From NCBI RefSeq assembly GCF_001570985.1, contig NZ_BCSS01000011.1, forward strand, positions 1 to 64,000: a DNA stretch of 64,000 nt, in the 5' to 3' direction. Of this stretch, positions 36,366-45,331 are shown piece after piece (position 1 is the stretch's first letter; each line of letters opens with the position of its first letter). The notes under the pieces were generated by a model. It was not told the origin of the DNA and ran no database searches. It saw nothing but the letters and a program-made list of their open reading frames with translations. The position numbers and the translations under genes are program-made. Source of the DNA: Janibacter limosus NBRC 16128. Lineage in GTDB: Bacteria > Actinomycetota > Actinomycetes > Actinomycetales > Dermatophilaceae.

Positions 36366-37889
36366 ATGGACGTGGCCACCCGGCTCCGACCCGCTGCCGC
36401 TGCCGCTCCCGCTGCGGCTCATGCACCCGGGAGCGACACCCTCGAGCAGTTCCCGCCGAACACCGGCATGGGCTGGGCCGAGCATGACCTCCCCCACCCT
36501 CCCGGACGTCGTCGGGTGCTCGGAGACGCCTTCCGCAAGGGGATGGACCCGACGCAGCCGGTGCAGAACATGCTGCGCCTCGGCGTCGGGCTCGGGCCGA
36601 TCTTCGAGATGCTCGCGCTGGGCCGCAAGTTCGTCTTCGCGTCAGGCGTGGACCTCGTCGGTGAGCTCTGCGACGACAAGCGCTTCACCAAGGCGCTGGC
36701 ACCGGGCGTGCAGGACCTGCGGATGTTCGTCGGTGACGGGCTCTTCACCGCAGAGACCGACGAGCCCAACTGGCGTCTGGCCCACGACCTGCTCATGCCC
36801 GCCTTCTCCAAGGCGGCCATGCGCGGCTACCACGACGTCATGATCGACGCGACGAACGAGCTCGTCGGGGTGTGGGACACCGCTGCCGGCGAAGGGAGGA
36901 CCGTCGACGTCTCCCCATGGCTGACCAAGCTCACCCTCGAGACGATCGCCCGAGCGGCCTTCAGCCACACCTTCGGCAGCTTCGCGACCGAGGAGGTCGA
37001 CCCCTTCGTCACAACCTTCGTCCAGGACATGTCGCACGCCGCCGCCCGGTCCAATGTCGCGGCACTGCCGCTCGTCGGCAGGCGCAGGGTTCGCCGCAAG
37101 GACCAGGTGGCGTTGTCGCGGCACGGCTACATCGACGGTCTGCTGCGGCAGATCGTCGCGGACCGGGAGATCAGCGGGGAGCGGCACGAGGACCTGCTCG
37201 GGCGGATGATGCACGAGCCCGTCGACGACTCCGGGGCGCTGCTCGACGCCCAGAACGTGCGTCACCAGATCCTCACGATGCTCGTCGCGGGTCACGAGAC
37301 CACCTCTGGGGCAGTCTCCTTCGCGCTGTACCACCTCACCCGCGAGCCCGAGATCCTCGCTCGGGTGCGTGCCGAGCTCGACGAGGTTCTCGGCAGCGAC
37401 CCTGCGGTCGACCCGACCTTCGAGCAGGTGCCCAAGCTGCGCTACCTGCGCCGGGTCGTCGACGAGACCCTCCGGCTGTGGCCGACCGCACCGGGCTTCG
37501 CTCGCTCGCCCCGGGAGACGACGACCATCGGTGCCGACGGGTCGGCCGGCGTCCCCGGAGGCCTACGGATGACTCCGGACGACAAGGTGCTCGTCTTCAT
37601 CCCCCTGCTCCACCGCGACCCTGACGTCTGGCCGGACCCAGAGCGCTTCGATCCCGACCGATTCCTTCCCGAGCACAACCGGGCGAGGCCCGCGCACGCC
37701 TACAAGCCCTTCGGCACCGGCGAGCGGGCCTGCATCGGACGCCAGTTCGCGCTGCACGAGTCGGTGATCGTCCTGGCCAAGCTGCTGCACCGCTTCGACC
37801 TCACGCCGGAGCCGGGCTACGAGCTGACGATCACCGAACGGCTGACGCTCATGCCGGTCGGCTTCCGGGTGGGACTGACGCGGCGCTGA
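36366..37889 (+). CDS. Cytochrome P450 (CYP102-like heme domain, no reductase)
   Basis: Heme monooxygenase of 507 residues. Motifs are the I-helix AGHETTS (308-314), K-helix ETLR (E367, R370), PERFDPDRFLPE (425-436), and heme loop FGTGERACIGRQFA with the axial Cys at 456. The sequence resembles the fatty-acid hydroxylase heme domain of the CYP102 group, but the gene stops before any flavodoxin-reductase part, so separate redox partners are needed. ATG at 36366 follows GAAAGGA; TACGGT at about 36323 may be the -10 element. It is convergent with the acyl-CoA synthetase, and a palindromic element fills the 33-bp gap. Fatty-acid or xenobiotic hydroxylation is inferred. Confidence 0.92.
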   Translation: MDVATRLRPAAAAAPAAAHAPGSDTLEQFPPNTGMGWAEHDLPHPPGRRRVLGDAFRKGMDPTQPVQNMLRLGVGLGPIFEMLALGRKFVFASGVDLVGELCDDKRFTKALAPGVQDLRMFVGDGLFTAETDEPNWRLAHDLLMPAFSKAAMRGYHDVMIDATNELVGVWDTAAGEGRTVDVSPWLTKLTLETIARAAFSHTFGSFATEEVDPFVTTFVQDMSHAAARSNVAALPLVGRRRVRRKDQVALSRHGYIDGLLRQIVADREISGERHEDLLGRMMHEPVDDSGALLDAQNVRHQILTMLVAGHETTSGAVSFALYHLTREPEILARVRAELDEVLGSDPAVDPTFEQVPKLRYLRRVVDETLRLWPTAPGFARSPRETTTIGADGSAGVPGGLRMTPDDKVLVFIPLLHRDPDVWPDPERFDPDRFLPEHNRARPAHAYKPFGTGERACIGRQFALHESVIVLAKLLHRFDLTPEPGYELTITERLTLMPVGFRVGLTRR

Positions 37890-37902
37890 ACTCGCGGCCG
37901 CC

Positions 37903-37950
37903 GGTGGACGTCGACGCGCCGGTCATTCGTCGGCGCGTTCGCCTCCACCC
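37903..37950. repeat. Palindromic intergenic element, copy 4, overlapping a gene end
   Basis: GGTGGACGTCGACGCGCCG pairs with CGGCGCGTTCGCCTCCACC around GTCATTCGT; the centre is the reverse complement of that of copy 3. The element begins 14 bp past the P450 stop and supplies the last eight or nine codons of the convergent synthetase gene (GGGERADE), so it probably inserted at or replaced that gene's 3' end and now separates the two genes. Confidence 0.72.
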
Positions 37951-39527
37951 GGGGAGGACTCGGGTAGGTCGCGCCGCACGACCTTGCCGTTGGCGGTCCG
38001 GGGCAGGGCGTCGACGAGACGCACCTCGCGGGGCCGCTTGTAGGGGGCCAGTCTCTCCATGGCCCGCTCGATCACCTCGTCGCGCAGCACCTCTGGATCC
38101 GCGGTGGCATCCGTCGGCACCACCCAGGCGCAGATGACGCTCGCCCCGTCACCGACGTCGAGCGACGTGACGGCGACCTCGGCGACACCGAGCGTCCCGG
38201 CCAGCGCGTCCTCGACCTCGACCGGGGAGACGCGGTAGCCCATCGCGTTCATCACGTCGTCGGAGCGGCCGTGATAGGTCAGGTAGCCGTCCTCGTCGAG
38301 CTCGGCCAGGTCGCTGGTGACGAACCACTCGCCCCGCATCACCTCGGCGCTCTCCTCCGACCGCCGCCAGTAGCCGAGCATCAGGCCGGGGTCGGAGCGG
38401 TGGACCGCCAGGCGACCGATCTCGTTGCGCGGCAAGGGAGTCGGGTCGTCGAGGAGATCCGGGTCGAGCACCGCGATCCGCCGTCCTGGCTGCGCCTTCC
38501 CGGGGCTGCCTGCCCTGACGGGCACCTCCGGCCCTGCCGAGACGAAGGTCGAGATCTCACTCATCCCGAGCGACTCGTGCAGGGGCACCCCGGTCGTCTC
38601 GGTCCACTCCTGCCACAGAGCCGAAGGGAGCGCCTCTCCCGCCACGAGCGAGGCCCGCAGCGAGGACAGGTCCCATGCACTCGGGTCACCGTGGCGGAGC
38701 AGGTGCCGGTAGACACCCGGCACGGCCGCGAAGTGGGTCGCCTGGTGCGACTGGACGATCCGCGGCCAGACCTGACCGTCACGCCGTCCGTCGTGGACGA
38801 TCGCGGTCGCGGCATTGGCCCACGGGTCGGTCAGCCCCACGCCCAGCGTGTACGTCCAGTTGAGGGCGCCGGCGTGGAGCATGACGTCACCCTCGTCGAG
38901 CCCGTACCAGCCGCGGTACATCGGGCGCCTCCCCCAGGCGCTGCGATGCGCGTGGACGACCCCCTTTGGTCTGCCGGTCGTGCCGGAGGTGTACGTGATG
39001 AAGGACGGACGGTCGGGGTCGCCGATGTCATGACCAGCCCGCTCCCGACCCGCCACCCAGCGAGTGATGTCGTCGGGCGTGACCACCGAGACCCCTTGCG
39101 AGACAGCGAGCTCGAGGTCCGGGTCGAGGGCGACCGCCCGCGCGCCGGAGTCGGCGAGCAAGCTGGCGGCTTCGGCAGGGGTCAGCTGCGAGCTCGTCGG
39201 CACGGCGACGAGGCCGGCCGCGATCGCCCCGAAGAAGACGAAGGGGAACTCCGCCCGGTTGCCCATGCGCAGCAGCACCCGGTCACCAGGGTCCAGCCCC
39301 AGCCCGAGCAGTCCGGCGGCCACGGCGCGGACGGTGTCATCCACCTGCGCGAAGGTCCAGCGCGAGTCGTCACCAGCACCGTGGACGACGACGAGCGCGT
39401 CCCGGTCGGGCGCCCGCTGCGCAGGATCGGCGACGCAGTACGCCGACATGCCAAACTCGGCAGGCACGGCCTCGCCGGGCTCCGGCCGGACCGGCCACCG
39501 CGGCGAGGGCACGTCAGCCGCGGTCAC
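37923..39527 (-). CDS. AMP-binding acyl-CoA synthetase
   Basis: Adenylates a carboxylic acid and transfers it to CoA; 534 residues. The P-loop is ITYTSGTTGRPKGVVHAHRS, the A5 motif LGMSEISTF, and the hinge and lower domain YLTYHGRSDDVMNAMGYRVS with VEVEDAL and catalytic Lys in PRTANGKVVRRDL. WTYTLGVGLTDPWANAAT resembles benzoate- and medium-chain-type ligases. The GTG start at 39527 overlaps the aminotransferase stop (GTGA). The aldo/keto reductase, aminotransferase and this gene form one operon, suggesting degradation of an amine or amino acid through aldehyde and acid to a CoA ester; the substrate is unknown. The C-terminus is encoded by a palindromic repeat. Confidence 0.9.
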   Translation of the reverse strand: MTAADVPSPRWPVRPEPGEAVPAEFGMSAYCVADPAQRAPDRDALVVVHGAGDDSRWTFAQVDDTVRAVAAGLLGLGLDPGDRVLLRMGNRAEFPFVFFGAIAAGLVAVPTSSQLTPAEAASLLADSGARAVALDPDLELAVSQGVSVVTPDDITRWVAGRERAGHDIGDPDRPSFITYTSGTTGRPKGVVHAHRSAWGRRPMYRGWYGLDEGDVMLHAGALNWTYTLGVGLTDPWANAATAIVHDGRRDGQVWPRIVQSHQATHFAAVPGVYRHLLRHGDPSAWDLSSLRASLVAGEALPSALWQEWTETTGVPLHESLGMSEISTFVSAGPEVPVRAGSPGKAQPGRRIAVLDPDLLDDPTPLPRNEIGRLAVHRSDPGLMLGYWRRSEESAEVMRGEWFVTSDLAELDEDGYLTYHGRSDDVMNAMGYRVSPVEVEDALAGTLGVAEVAVTSLDVGDGASVICAWVVPTDATADPEVLRDEVIERAMERLAPYKRPREVRLVDALPRTANGKVVRRDLPESSPGGGERADE

Positions 39528-40876
39528 CGGGTGTGTGCGTCAGCGACCGACAGTGCCTCGTCGAGGATCGCCAGGCCCTCCCGGACCTCGTCGGCGCTCG
39601 TCGTCAGGGGCGGCACGACGTGCACGCGGTTGCCGGCGACCATCGGCCACAGCCCCGACTTCTTGCAGGCGGCAGCCACCTCTCCCATGGGCGCCGCGTC
39701 GGCACCGGTCGCGTTGAAGGGCACGAGCGGCTCGCGCGTCTCACGGTCACGCACGAGCTCGACGGCCCACATGACCCCGAGGCCACGCACGTCACCGACG
39801 CTCGGATGCCGCTGCGCGATCTCCCGCAGGCCCGGCCCGATGACGTCCTCGCCCAGAGCCCGGGCCCGCCCGATGATGTCGTCGCGCTCGAAGATGCGCA
39901 TCGACGCCACCGCAGACGCGCACGCGAGCGGGTGCCCCTGGTAGGTCAGGCCGCCCGGGTAGGGGCGCTGGCCGAAGGTCTCGCGGATCGCGCCGCTGAC
40001 GATGACGCCGCCGAGTGGGACATAGCCGGAGTTGACCCCCTTGGCGAAGGTGATGAGATCAGGTGTGACCTCCCAGTGGTCCACCGCGAACCACTCGCCC
40101 GCCCGGCCGAAGCCGGCCATGACCTCGTCGGCGATCATCACGATGCCGTGCTCGTCGCAGAGCTCGCGGACACCCGCGAGGTAGCCGTCCGGCGGGACGA
40201 GCACGCCATTGGTCCCGACGACGGTCTCGAGGACGATCGCGGCGATCTGGCCCGGCCCCTCGACCTCGACGGTCTGGCGCAGGTGGGCGAGCGCCCGCTC
40301 GCACTCCTGCTCCTCGCTGTCGGAGTGGAAGGACGAGCGGTAGGGGTAGGGACCCCAGTAGTGGACGACGCCCGTGAAGGACGGCTCGCTCCCCCAGCGC
40401 CGCGGCTCTCCGGTCAGCGCCATCGCTGCGGCGGTGCCACCGTGGTAGCTGCGGTAGGCCGCGAGGACCTTGTGCCGCCCAGCGTGGATACGAGCCATGC
40501 GGATCGCGTGCTCGTTGGCGTCGGCACCACCGTTGGTGAAGAAGACCGAGTCGAGGTCACCGGGCGCCTTGTTGGCGATCATCGCGGCCGCCTGCGAACG
40601 CGTCTCGACGGCGAAACCGGGCGCCATCGTCGCCATCCGCCCGGCCGCCTCGGAGATCGCCTCGATGAGCTCGGGGTGCTGGTGGCCGAGGTTGAGGTTG
40701 ACCAGCTGGCTGGCGAAGTCGAGGTACTCCCGACCGGTGTGGTCGATGAATCGGCTGCCCCGCGCCGACACGATCGTCGGCGGGTCGATCAGGTCCTGAG
40801 CACTCCACGAGTGGAAGACGTGCGCCCGGTCCAGACGGCGCACCTCATCAGCGTCGAGGCGTGGAAGCAGCTCCAT
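39524..40876 (-). CDS. Class-III PLP-dependent aminotransferase
   Basis: Omega-amino acid or amine:2-oxo acid aminotransferase of 450 residues. Features are FIDHTGREYLDFASQLVNLN, NLGHQHPELIEAI, VFFTNGGADANEHAIRMAR, YRSYHGGTAAAMALTG, IMIADEVMAGFGRAGEWFA-type cofactor Asp (here IVMIADEVM), and the Schiff-base Lys in LITFAKGVNSGYVPLGG. It resembles taurine-, beta-alanine- or polyamine-type transaminases. ATG at 40876 has GGAG five bases upstream and overlaps the reductase stop (TGATG). It is the middle gene of the three-gene operon. Confidence 0.92.
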   Translation of the reverse strand: MELLPRLDADEVRRLDRAHVFHSWSAQDLIDPPTIVSARGSRFIDHTGREYLDFASQLVNLNLGHQHPELIEAISEAAGRMATMAPGFAVETRSQAAAMIANKAPGDLDSVFFTNGGADANEHAIRMARIHAGRHKVLAAYRSYHGGTAAAMALTGEPRRWGSEPSFTGVVHYWGPYPYRSSFHSDSEEQECERALAHLRQTVEVEGPGQIAAIVLETVVGTNGVLVPPDGYLAGVRELCDEHGIVMIADEVMAGFGRAGEWFAVDHWEVTPDLITFAKGVNSGYVPLGGVIVSGAIRETFGQRPYPGGLTYQGHPLACASAVASMRIFERDDIIGRARALGEDVIGPGLREIAQRHPSVGDVRGLGVMWAVELVRDRETREPLVPFNATGADAAPMGEVAAACKKSGLWPMVAGNRVHVVPPLTTSADEVREGLAILDEALSVADAHTR

Positions 40877-41706
40877 CACATCTCCTCGTGGGAGACGGGA
40901 TCGGCGCCGAAGAGTCGCCCGTCGGGCCGGCCGAGCGCGGTGATCGCCGCGGTCTCGGCGTCGGACAGGTCGAAGCCGAGCACCTCGAGGTTGCTGCGCT
41001 GGCGCCCGGGGTCGGCGGACTTGGGCAGGGGAAGGGAGCCGAGGTGCAGGTGCCAACGCAGGACGACCTGGGCGGGGGTGACGTCATGGGCCTCGGCAGC
41101 GGCCAGGACCGGCGCGGCGTCGAGGACCTCGCCACGACCGATCGGGCTCCACGCCTGGGTGACGATGCCGCGCTCCGCGTCGGCCGCGCGCTGCTCCACC
41201 TGCGGGAAGGCCGGGTGCATCTCGATCTGGTTGGACGCCGGGGTCACGCCGGTCGCGGCAATGATCTCGTCGAGGTACTGAGGCGTGAAGTTGCTGACGC
41301 CGATCGATCGGACGAGACCCGCCTCCCGGGCCTCGACCAGCCCCTCCCACGCCCGCACGTAGCCGCCCTGCGACGGGTTGGGCCAGTGGATGAGCACGCT
41401 GTCGAGGTACTCGAGGTCCATCACCTGCAGCGAGGTCTTGATGGAGTGCTTGGCGCTGCGGTGGTCGCGACCGGGCACCTTGGTCTGGACGAAGACATCG
41501 CCACGGTCGAGCCCGCTGGCGCGCACCGCCTCGGCGACCTCGCGCTCGTTGCGGTAGTTGACCGCCGTGTCGATGAGCCGGTAGCCGGCCTCGAGCGCGG
41601 AGACCATGGCGCGCACGCCGGCGTCACCGCGCAGCGGGTAGGTGCCGAAGCCGAGGACGGGGACGGAGACGCCGTCCCCCAGGACGCGGGTGGGAAGCTC
41701 AGTCAT
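40876..41706 (-). CDS. Aldo/keto reductase
   Basis: NADPH-dependent aldehyde/ketone reductase, 276 residues, TIM barrel. The catalytic tetrad is visible: Asp in GYRLIDTAVNYRNE with Tyr in NYRNE, Lys in VFVQTKVPG, and His in SVLIHWPNP; the cofactor segment is LPLPKSADPGRQRSNLEVL. It is close to 2,5-diketo-D-gluconate reductase-type enzymes. TAGCGT (minus strand, 41718-41713) lies six bases before the ATG, so it is the leaderless first gene of the operon with the aminotransferase and synthetase. A terminator made of two inverted CCCCCTTCG copies separates it from the gene upstream. Confidence 0.92.
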   Translation of the reverse strand: MTELPTRVLGDGVSVPVLGFGTYPLRGDAGVRAMVSALEAGYRLIDTAVNYRNEREVAEAVRASGLDRGDVFVQTKVPGRDHRSAKHSIKTSLQVMDLEYLDSVLIHWPNPSQGGYVRAWEGLVEAREAGLVRSIGVSNFTPQYLDEIIAATGVTPASNQIEMHPAFPQVEQRAADAERGIVTQAWSPIGRGEVLDAAPVLAAAEAHDVTPAQVVLRWHLHLGSLPLPKSADPGRQRSNLEVLGFDLSDAETAAITALGRPDGRLFGADPVSHEEM

Positions 41707-41719
41707 GACCCCACGCTAA

Positions 41720-41740
41720 CGAAGGGGGCAACCCCCTTCG
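41720..41740. terminator. Short perfect hairpin from inverted CCCCCTTCG pair
   Basis: CGAAGGGGG (41720-41728) and CCCCCTTCG (41732-41740) form a 9-bp stem with loop CAA. It lies 16 bp past the stop of the nitronate monooxygenase-like gene and two bases upstream of the aldo/keto reductase -10 hexamer. Confidence 0.7.
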
Positions 41741-41756
41741 CCGGGCGTTCCGCGCC

Positions 41757-42758
41757 TCACTCGCCGAGAACGGCGAGCAGCTCCCCCTTCGCCTGGGTGT
41801 ACTCGGCCTCGAGCTGGTCGACGAGCTGGGCCACCGGCAGGACCTCGTCGATGCCCGCGACCGAGTGGCCCGCGCTCCACACGTCGCGCCACGCCTTGGG
41901 CGCGACCGTCGACGAGGTGCTGCGGGGCTCCTCCTCGGTGTGCGGGTTGGTCACGTGAGAGACGTCGATGCGCTCCGGGACCGGCAGGTTGTCGGGGTCG
42001 AGCCCGGCGCCGATGATGCTGCCGCGCAGGAAGTTGGCCGGGATCGTGCTGATCGAGGGCGTGTAGACGATCTCGTCGGCGCCGGAGTCGACGAGCATCT
42101 TGCGGTACTCCTCGGAGACGATCGACTCCTCCGTCGCGAGGAAGCGCGTGCCCATGTAGGCCAGGTCCGCGCCGGCAGCCTGCGCCGCGAGGACATCGCG
42201 ACCGGAGCTGAGGGCGCCGCCGAGGATGAGCGGGCCGTCCCACACCGTGCGCACCTCGGCGATCAGGGCGAAGGGGTTGAGCCCACCGGAGTGCCCACCG
42301 GAGCCGGCAGAGACGAGGATCAGTCCGTCGACGCCGGCCTGCGCGGCCTTGGCGGCGAAGGGGGCGTTGACGACGTCGTGGAAGACGAGACCGCCGTAGG
42401 AGTGGACCGCGTCGACGACGTCCTTGGCCGCACCGAGGCTGGTGATGACGAGCGGCACCTTGTGCTCGACGATCTTTTCCAGGTCGGCCTCGATGCGCTT
42501 GTTGGTCCGGTGCACGACGAAGTTGACCCCGTACGGGGCGGGCTCACGGCCGGAGTCGGTCGGCTCGGCGAGCGCCTCGTCGATCTGGGTCAGCCAGCCG
42601 TCGAACTCCTCGGTGGTGCGCAGGTTGAGCGCGGGGAAGGTCCCGATGACACCGGCACGACAGGTGCCGATGACCAGGTCGAGGCCGGAGCCGAGGAACA
42701 TCGGCGCGGCGATGATGGGCAGGCGCAGTCGGCCCTGGAGCTGCTGAGGCATCGTCAT
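41757..42758 (-). CDS. Nitronate monooxygenase / 2-nitropropane dioxygenase family protein
   Basis: FMN-binding TIM-barrel oxygenase of 333 residues. Features are LPIIAAPMFLGSGLDLVIG, GVNFVVHRTNKRIEADLEKI, VDGLILVSAGSGGHSGGLNP with the catalytic-His region AGSGGHSG, and LGGALSSGRDVLAAQAAGAD followed by YMGTRFLATEES. It probably oxidises alkyl nitronates or a related compound. ATG at 42758 was chosen; CACGAT lies six bases upstream. It follows the SDR gene by 19 bp on the same strand, so it may be in the flavin monooxygenase-SDR operon. Confidence 0.9.
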   Translation of the reverse strand: MTMPQQLQGRLRLPIIAAPMFLGSGLDLVIGTCRAGVIGTFPALNLRTTEEFDGWLTQIDEALAEPTDSGREPAPYGVNFVVHRTNKRIEADLEKIVEHKVPLVITSLGAAKDVVDAVHSYGGLVFHDVVNAPFAAKAAQAGVDGLILVSAGSGGHSGGLNPFALIAEVRTVWDGPLILGGALSSGRDVLAAQAAGADLAYMGTRFLATEESIVSEEYRKMLVDSGADEIVYTPSISTIPANFLRGSIIGAGLDPDNLPVPERIDVSHVTNPHTEEEPRSTSSTVAPKAWRDVWSAGHSVAGIDEVLPVAQLVDQLEAEYTQAKGELLAVLGE

Positions 42759-42777
42759 GCCCCCATCGTGGCAGCCG

Positions 42778-43629
42778 CTACTTCCGCTTCGCCGCCAGGG
42801 CCATCGCACGGCTCATCAGCGACCAGTACCGCGACGGTGAGAGACGCGCGATCTTGTCGAGCGCCTTGGCGTCGTTGCCGATGAGCAGCCGCGGCCGACG
42901 GGCGATCGCGGCCTCGATGATCTCCTCGGCGGCCTTGTCCGCGGGATAGCTGAGCATCCTGGCGAAGGCCCGTCGGTTGCTCTCGGCCTCCTGCGGATCG
43001 ACCCCGCCCGCGACCCGCGCGTTGACGGCGATGTTGGTCTTGATGCCGCCGGGGTGGACGACCGTGACACCCACCGGCTGGTCCTCCTCCTCGAGCTCGC
43101 TGCGCAGCGACTCGCTGAAGCCTCGCAGGCCGAACTTGCTCGTGCAGTAGGCGCTCTGCCCGGGCGGCCCGACGAGCCCGAAGAGGCTCGAGGTGTTGAC
43201 CACCTGTCCCTCCCCGTTTTCGAGCATGACCGGCAGCAGGGCGCGGGTGAAGCGGATGGGCGCGAGCAGGTTGATCTCGAGCAGCCAGTCGAAGTCCTCG
43301 GCGTCCACCTGCGTGAAGCGCCCGCCGACAGCCACGCCGGCGTTGTTGAAGAGCATCGTCACGCCCGGGTGCGCGTCCCGGATGCGCGCGATGACCTCAT
43401 CGGCCGCTGCCCGGTCCGCAAGGTCCACGACATGGGTCGTCACCTGTGCACCCGGGGTCTCGCGGCCGATGTCGGCGACGACTCGCGCCAGCCCGTCGGC
43501 GTCACGGTCGAGGACGACGAGGTCAGCGCCTCGCCGCGCCAGGCCCTTGGCGATGTGTTCTCCCATGCCGCCTGCCGCACCGGTGACGACCGCGGTCCCG
43601 CCTGCGACGACGAGCTCGGGGCGGTTCAC
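42778..43629 (-). CDS. Short-chain dehydrogenase/reductase
   Basis: NAD(P)-dependent SDR of 283 residues. The Rossmann glycine motif is TGAAGGMGEHIAKGLA, then LFNNAGVAVGG, the catalytic Ser in NTSSLFGLVG, and YxxxK in YCTSKFGLRG. The GTG start overlaps the monooxygenase stop (GTGA). The pair with a flavin monooxygenase resembles the first part of the mycobacterial mymA locus, where a monooxygenase and an SDR act on lipids; that comparison is inference. Confidence 0.92.
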   Translation of the reverse strand: MNRPELVVAGGTAVVTGAAGGMGEHIAKGLARRGADLVVLDRDADGLARVVADIGRETPGAQVTTHVVDLADRAAADEVIARIRDAHPGVTMLFNNAGVAVGGRFTQVDAEDFDWLLEINLLAPIRFTRALLPVMLENGEGQVVNTSSLFGLVGPPGQSAYCTSKFGLRGFSESLRSELEEEDQPVGVTVVHPGGIKTNIAVNARVAGGVDPQEAESNRRAFARMLSYPADKAAEEIIEAAIARRPRLLIGNDAKALDKIARLSPSRYWSLMSRAMALAAKRK

Positions 43630-45242
43630 CGGGCCACTTCGAGGGTCTCGTCGCGGACGTCGCCGGGCGAGCCGTCGGCATTGCTCGACGTCCCCGGCAG
43701 CGGGAGCTCGGCCGGTGCCTGCGCACCCTGCGGGAGGCTCGCCCCCTTCGCCCCCACGGGCAGGAAGTGCATGTCAGTCGTGACGTCCGCCCGCGCGAAG
43801 GCGATCTTGTCCTTGACGTAGTTCTGCGGCATCGTCCACGGCGCGCGGTCCCCGACCTTGGGGAAGGCCGCGACGACGCGCTGGACGTAGCCCGCCGTGA
43901 GGTCGAGGATCGGACCGGCGGTCATGCCGTCCGGGGCGACGGGGACTGCTGCACCCAGACCGCGGTCGCGCATGTGGGCGATGAGCGAGGCCACGTACCT
44001 GCTGACGAGATCGGCGCGCAGCGTCCACGAGGCGTTGACGTATCCCACGGTCATCGACACATTGGGCACCCCCGCGAGCATGAGACCACGGTAGGCGAAG
44101 GCGCGCTCCATCTGCACGGCCTCGCCGTCGACGGTGAACTCCATGCCGCCGAGCAGCTTGAGCAGCAGGCCGGTCGCGGTGACGACGATGTCGGCCTCGA
44201 CGACCCGCCCGTCGGTCAGCCGCACGCCCTCCGGCACGAAGCGGTCGATGTGCCCGGTGACGACATCCGCACGGCCGGTGCGGATCGCGGTGTAGAGGTC
44301 GCCGTCCGGCACGGCGCACAGCCGCTGGTCCCACACGTTGTAGGGCGGGGTGAAGTGCTCGTCGACGACGTCCTTGGGCAGGTGCCGGCGCAGCTCGGTC
44401 AGGGCGATCTTGTTGGCCGCCTTGGGCCGCCACCTGGAGAGCTCGTAGAGGAAGTACTGCATGCCGAGGTTCTTCACCCGCGCCGCCTTCTGCACGGCCT
44501 GGGGGCTGAGCCGCTTGCGGAGGGCCTGGACGAAGGGGTCAACCCCGGGCTGCCCGAAGACATAGCTCGGGGTGCGCTGGAGCATCGTCACGTGCGCGGC
44601 GGCCTCGGCCATCGCGGGCACGACGGTGACGGCGGTCGCGCCGGAGCCGATGACGACGACGCGCTTGCCCGCGTGCTCGAGGTCCTCGGGCCAGAACTGC
44701 GGGTGGATGACCCTCCCGCGGAAGTCCTCGACCCCCTCGAAGCCCGCATCGTGTGCCTGCTCGTAGTTGTAGTAGCCGCTGCCCAGATGGATGAACCCGG
44801 CGCGCACCTGGCGGCGCCCGGCCGGGGAGTCGACCTCGACGGTCCACTCCTGATCGTCGCTCGACCAGCTCGCCGCGACCGCGCGGTGCCCGGTGTGGAT
44901 CAGCTCCTCGAGGCCCGACTCGCGCGCCGTCTCGCGGATGTAGTCGAGGATGTCGCCGCCGTCCGCGATCGCCTTGCGCCCCTCCCACGGACGGAAGGGG
45001 AAGGACAGCGTGAACATGTCCGAGTCCGAGCGCACGCCCGGGTAGCGGAAGAGGTCCCACGTCCCGCCGGTCACCTCACGCGCCTCGAGGATCGCCAGCG
45101 CGATGCCGGGGTTGGCCTCGCGGATGCGGTGGGCGGCCCCGATGCCCGACAAGCCGGCGCCGACGACGAGCACGTCGACGCGATCTGGCAGCTCGGCGCT
45201 GGCGGAGTGCTGGGGGGCGTGCCCCTCGGGTGCGGCAGTCAT
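43626..45242 (-). CDS. Flavin-containing monooxygenase (Baeyer-Villiger/MymA-like)
   Basis: FAD- and NADPH-dependent monooxygenase of 538 residues. FAD motif GAGLSGIGAAHRI (from about 28), family segments GGTWDLFRYPGVRSDSDMFT and FRGRVIHPQFWPEDLEHAGK, and NADPH motif VVIGSGATAVTVVPAMA. These match the monooxygenases of the MymA/ethionamide-activating EthA type, which attack ketones or sulfides. The last 40 residues are low complexity. It heads the operon with the SDR. An inverted repeat at 45268-45283 lies 26 bp upstream of the ATG and is the probable operator. Confidence 0.92.
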   Translation of the reverse strand: MTAAPEGHAPQHSASAELPDRVDVLVVGAGLSGIGAAHRIREANPGIALAILEAREVTGGTWDLFRYPGVRSDSDMFTLSFPFRPWEGRKAIADGGDILDYIRETARESGLEELIHTGHRAVAASWSSDDQEWTVEVDSPAGRRQVRAGFIHLGSGYYNYEQAHDAGFEGVEDFRGRVIHPQFWPEDLEHAGKRVVVIGSGATAVTVVPAMAEAAAHVTMLQRTPSYVFGQPGVDPFVQALRKRLSPQAVQKAARVKNLGMQYFLYELSRWRPKAANKIALTELRRHLPKDVVDEHFTPPYNVWDQRLCAVPDGDLYTAIRTGRADVVTGHIDRFVPEGVRLTDGRVVEADIVVTATGLLLKLLGGMEFTVDGEAVQMERAFAYRGLMLAGVPNVSMTVGYVNASWTLRADLVSRYVASLIAHMRDRGLGAAVPVAPDGMTAGPILDLTAGYVQRVVAAFPKVGDRAPWTMPQNYVKDKIAFARADVTTDMHFLPVGAKGASLPQGAQAPAELPLPGTSSNADGSPGDVRDETLEVAR

Positions 45243-45267
45243 CGATGACCTTCCATCACGGTGGATT

Positions 45268-45283
45268 GTTTCTCACCAGTAAC
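45268..45283. promoter_or_regulatory. Palindromic operator upstream of flavin monooxygenase gene
   Basis: GTTTCTCACCAGTAAC is a dyad of GTTACT/AGTAAC with one mismatch. It lies in the promoter region of the monooxygenase-SDR operon, in a short less GC-rich stretch. TetR-type regulators use such sites; no regulator gene of that type is adjacent. Confidence 0.5.
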
Positions 45284-45331
45284 ATACGCTTCCGCGGCCT
45301 GTGGTGCATCGGCCGGCCTGCATCCCCAGGG

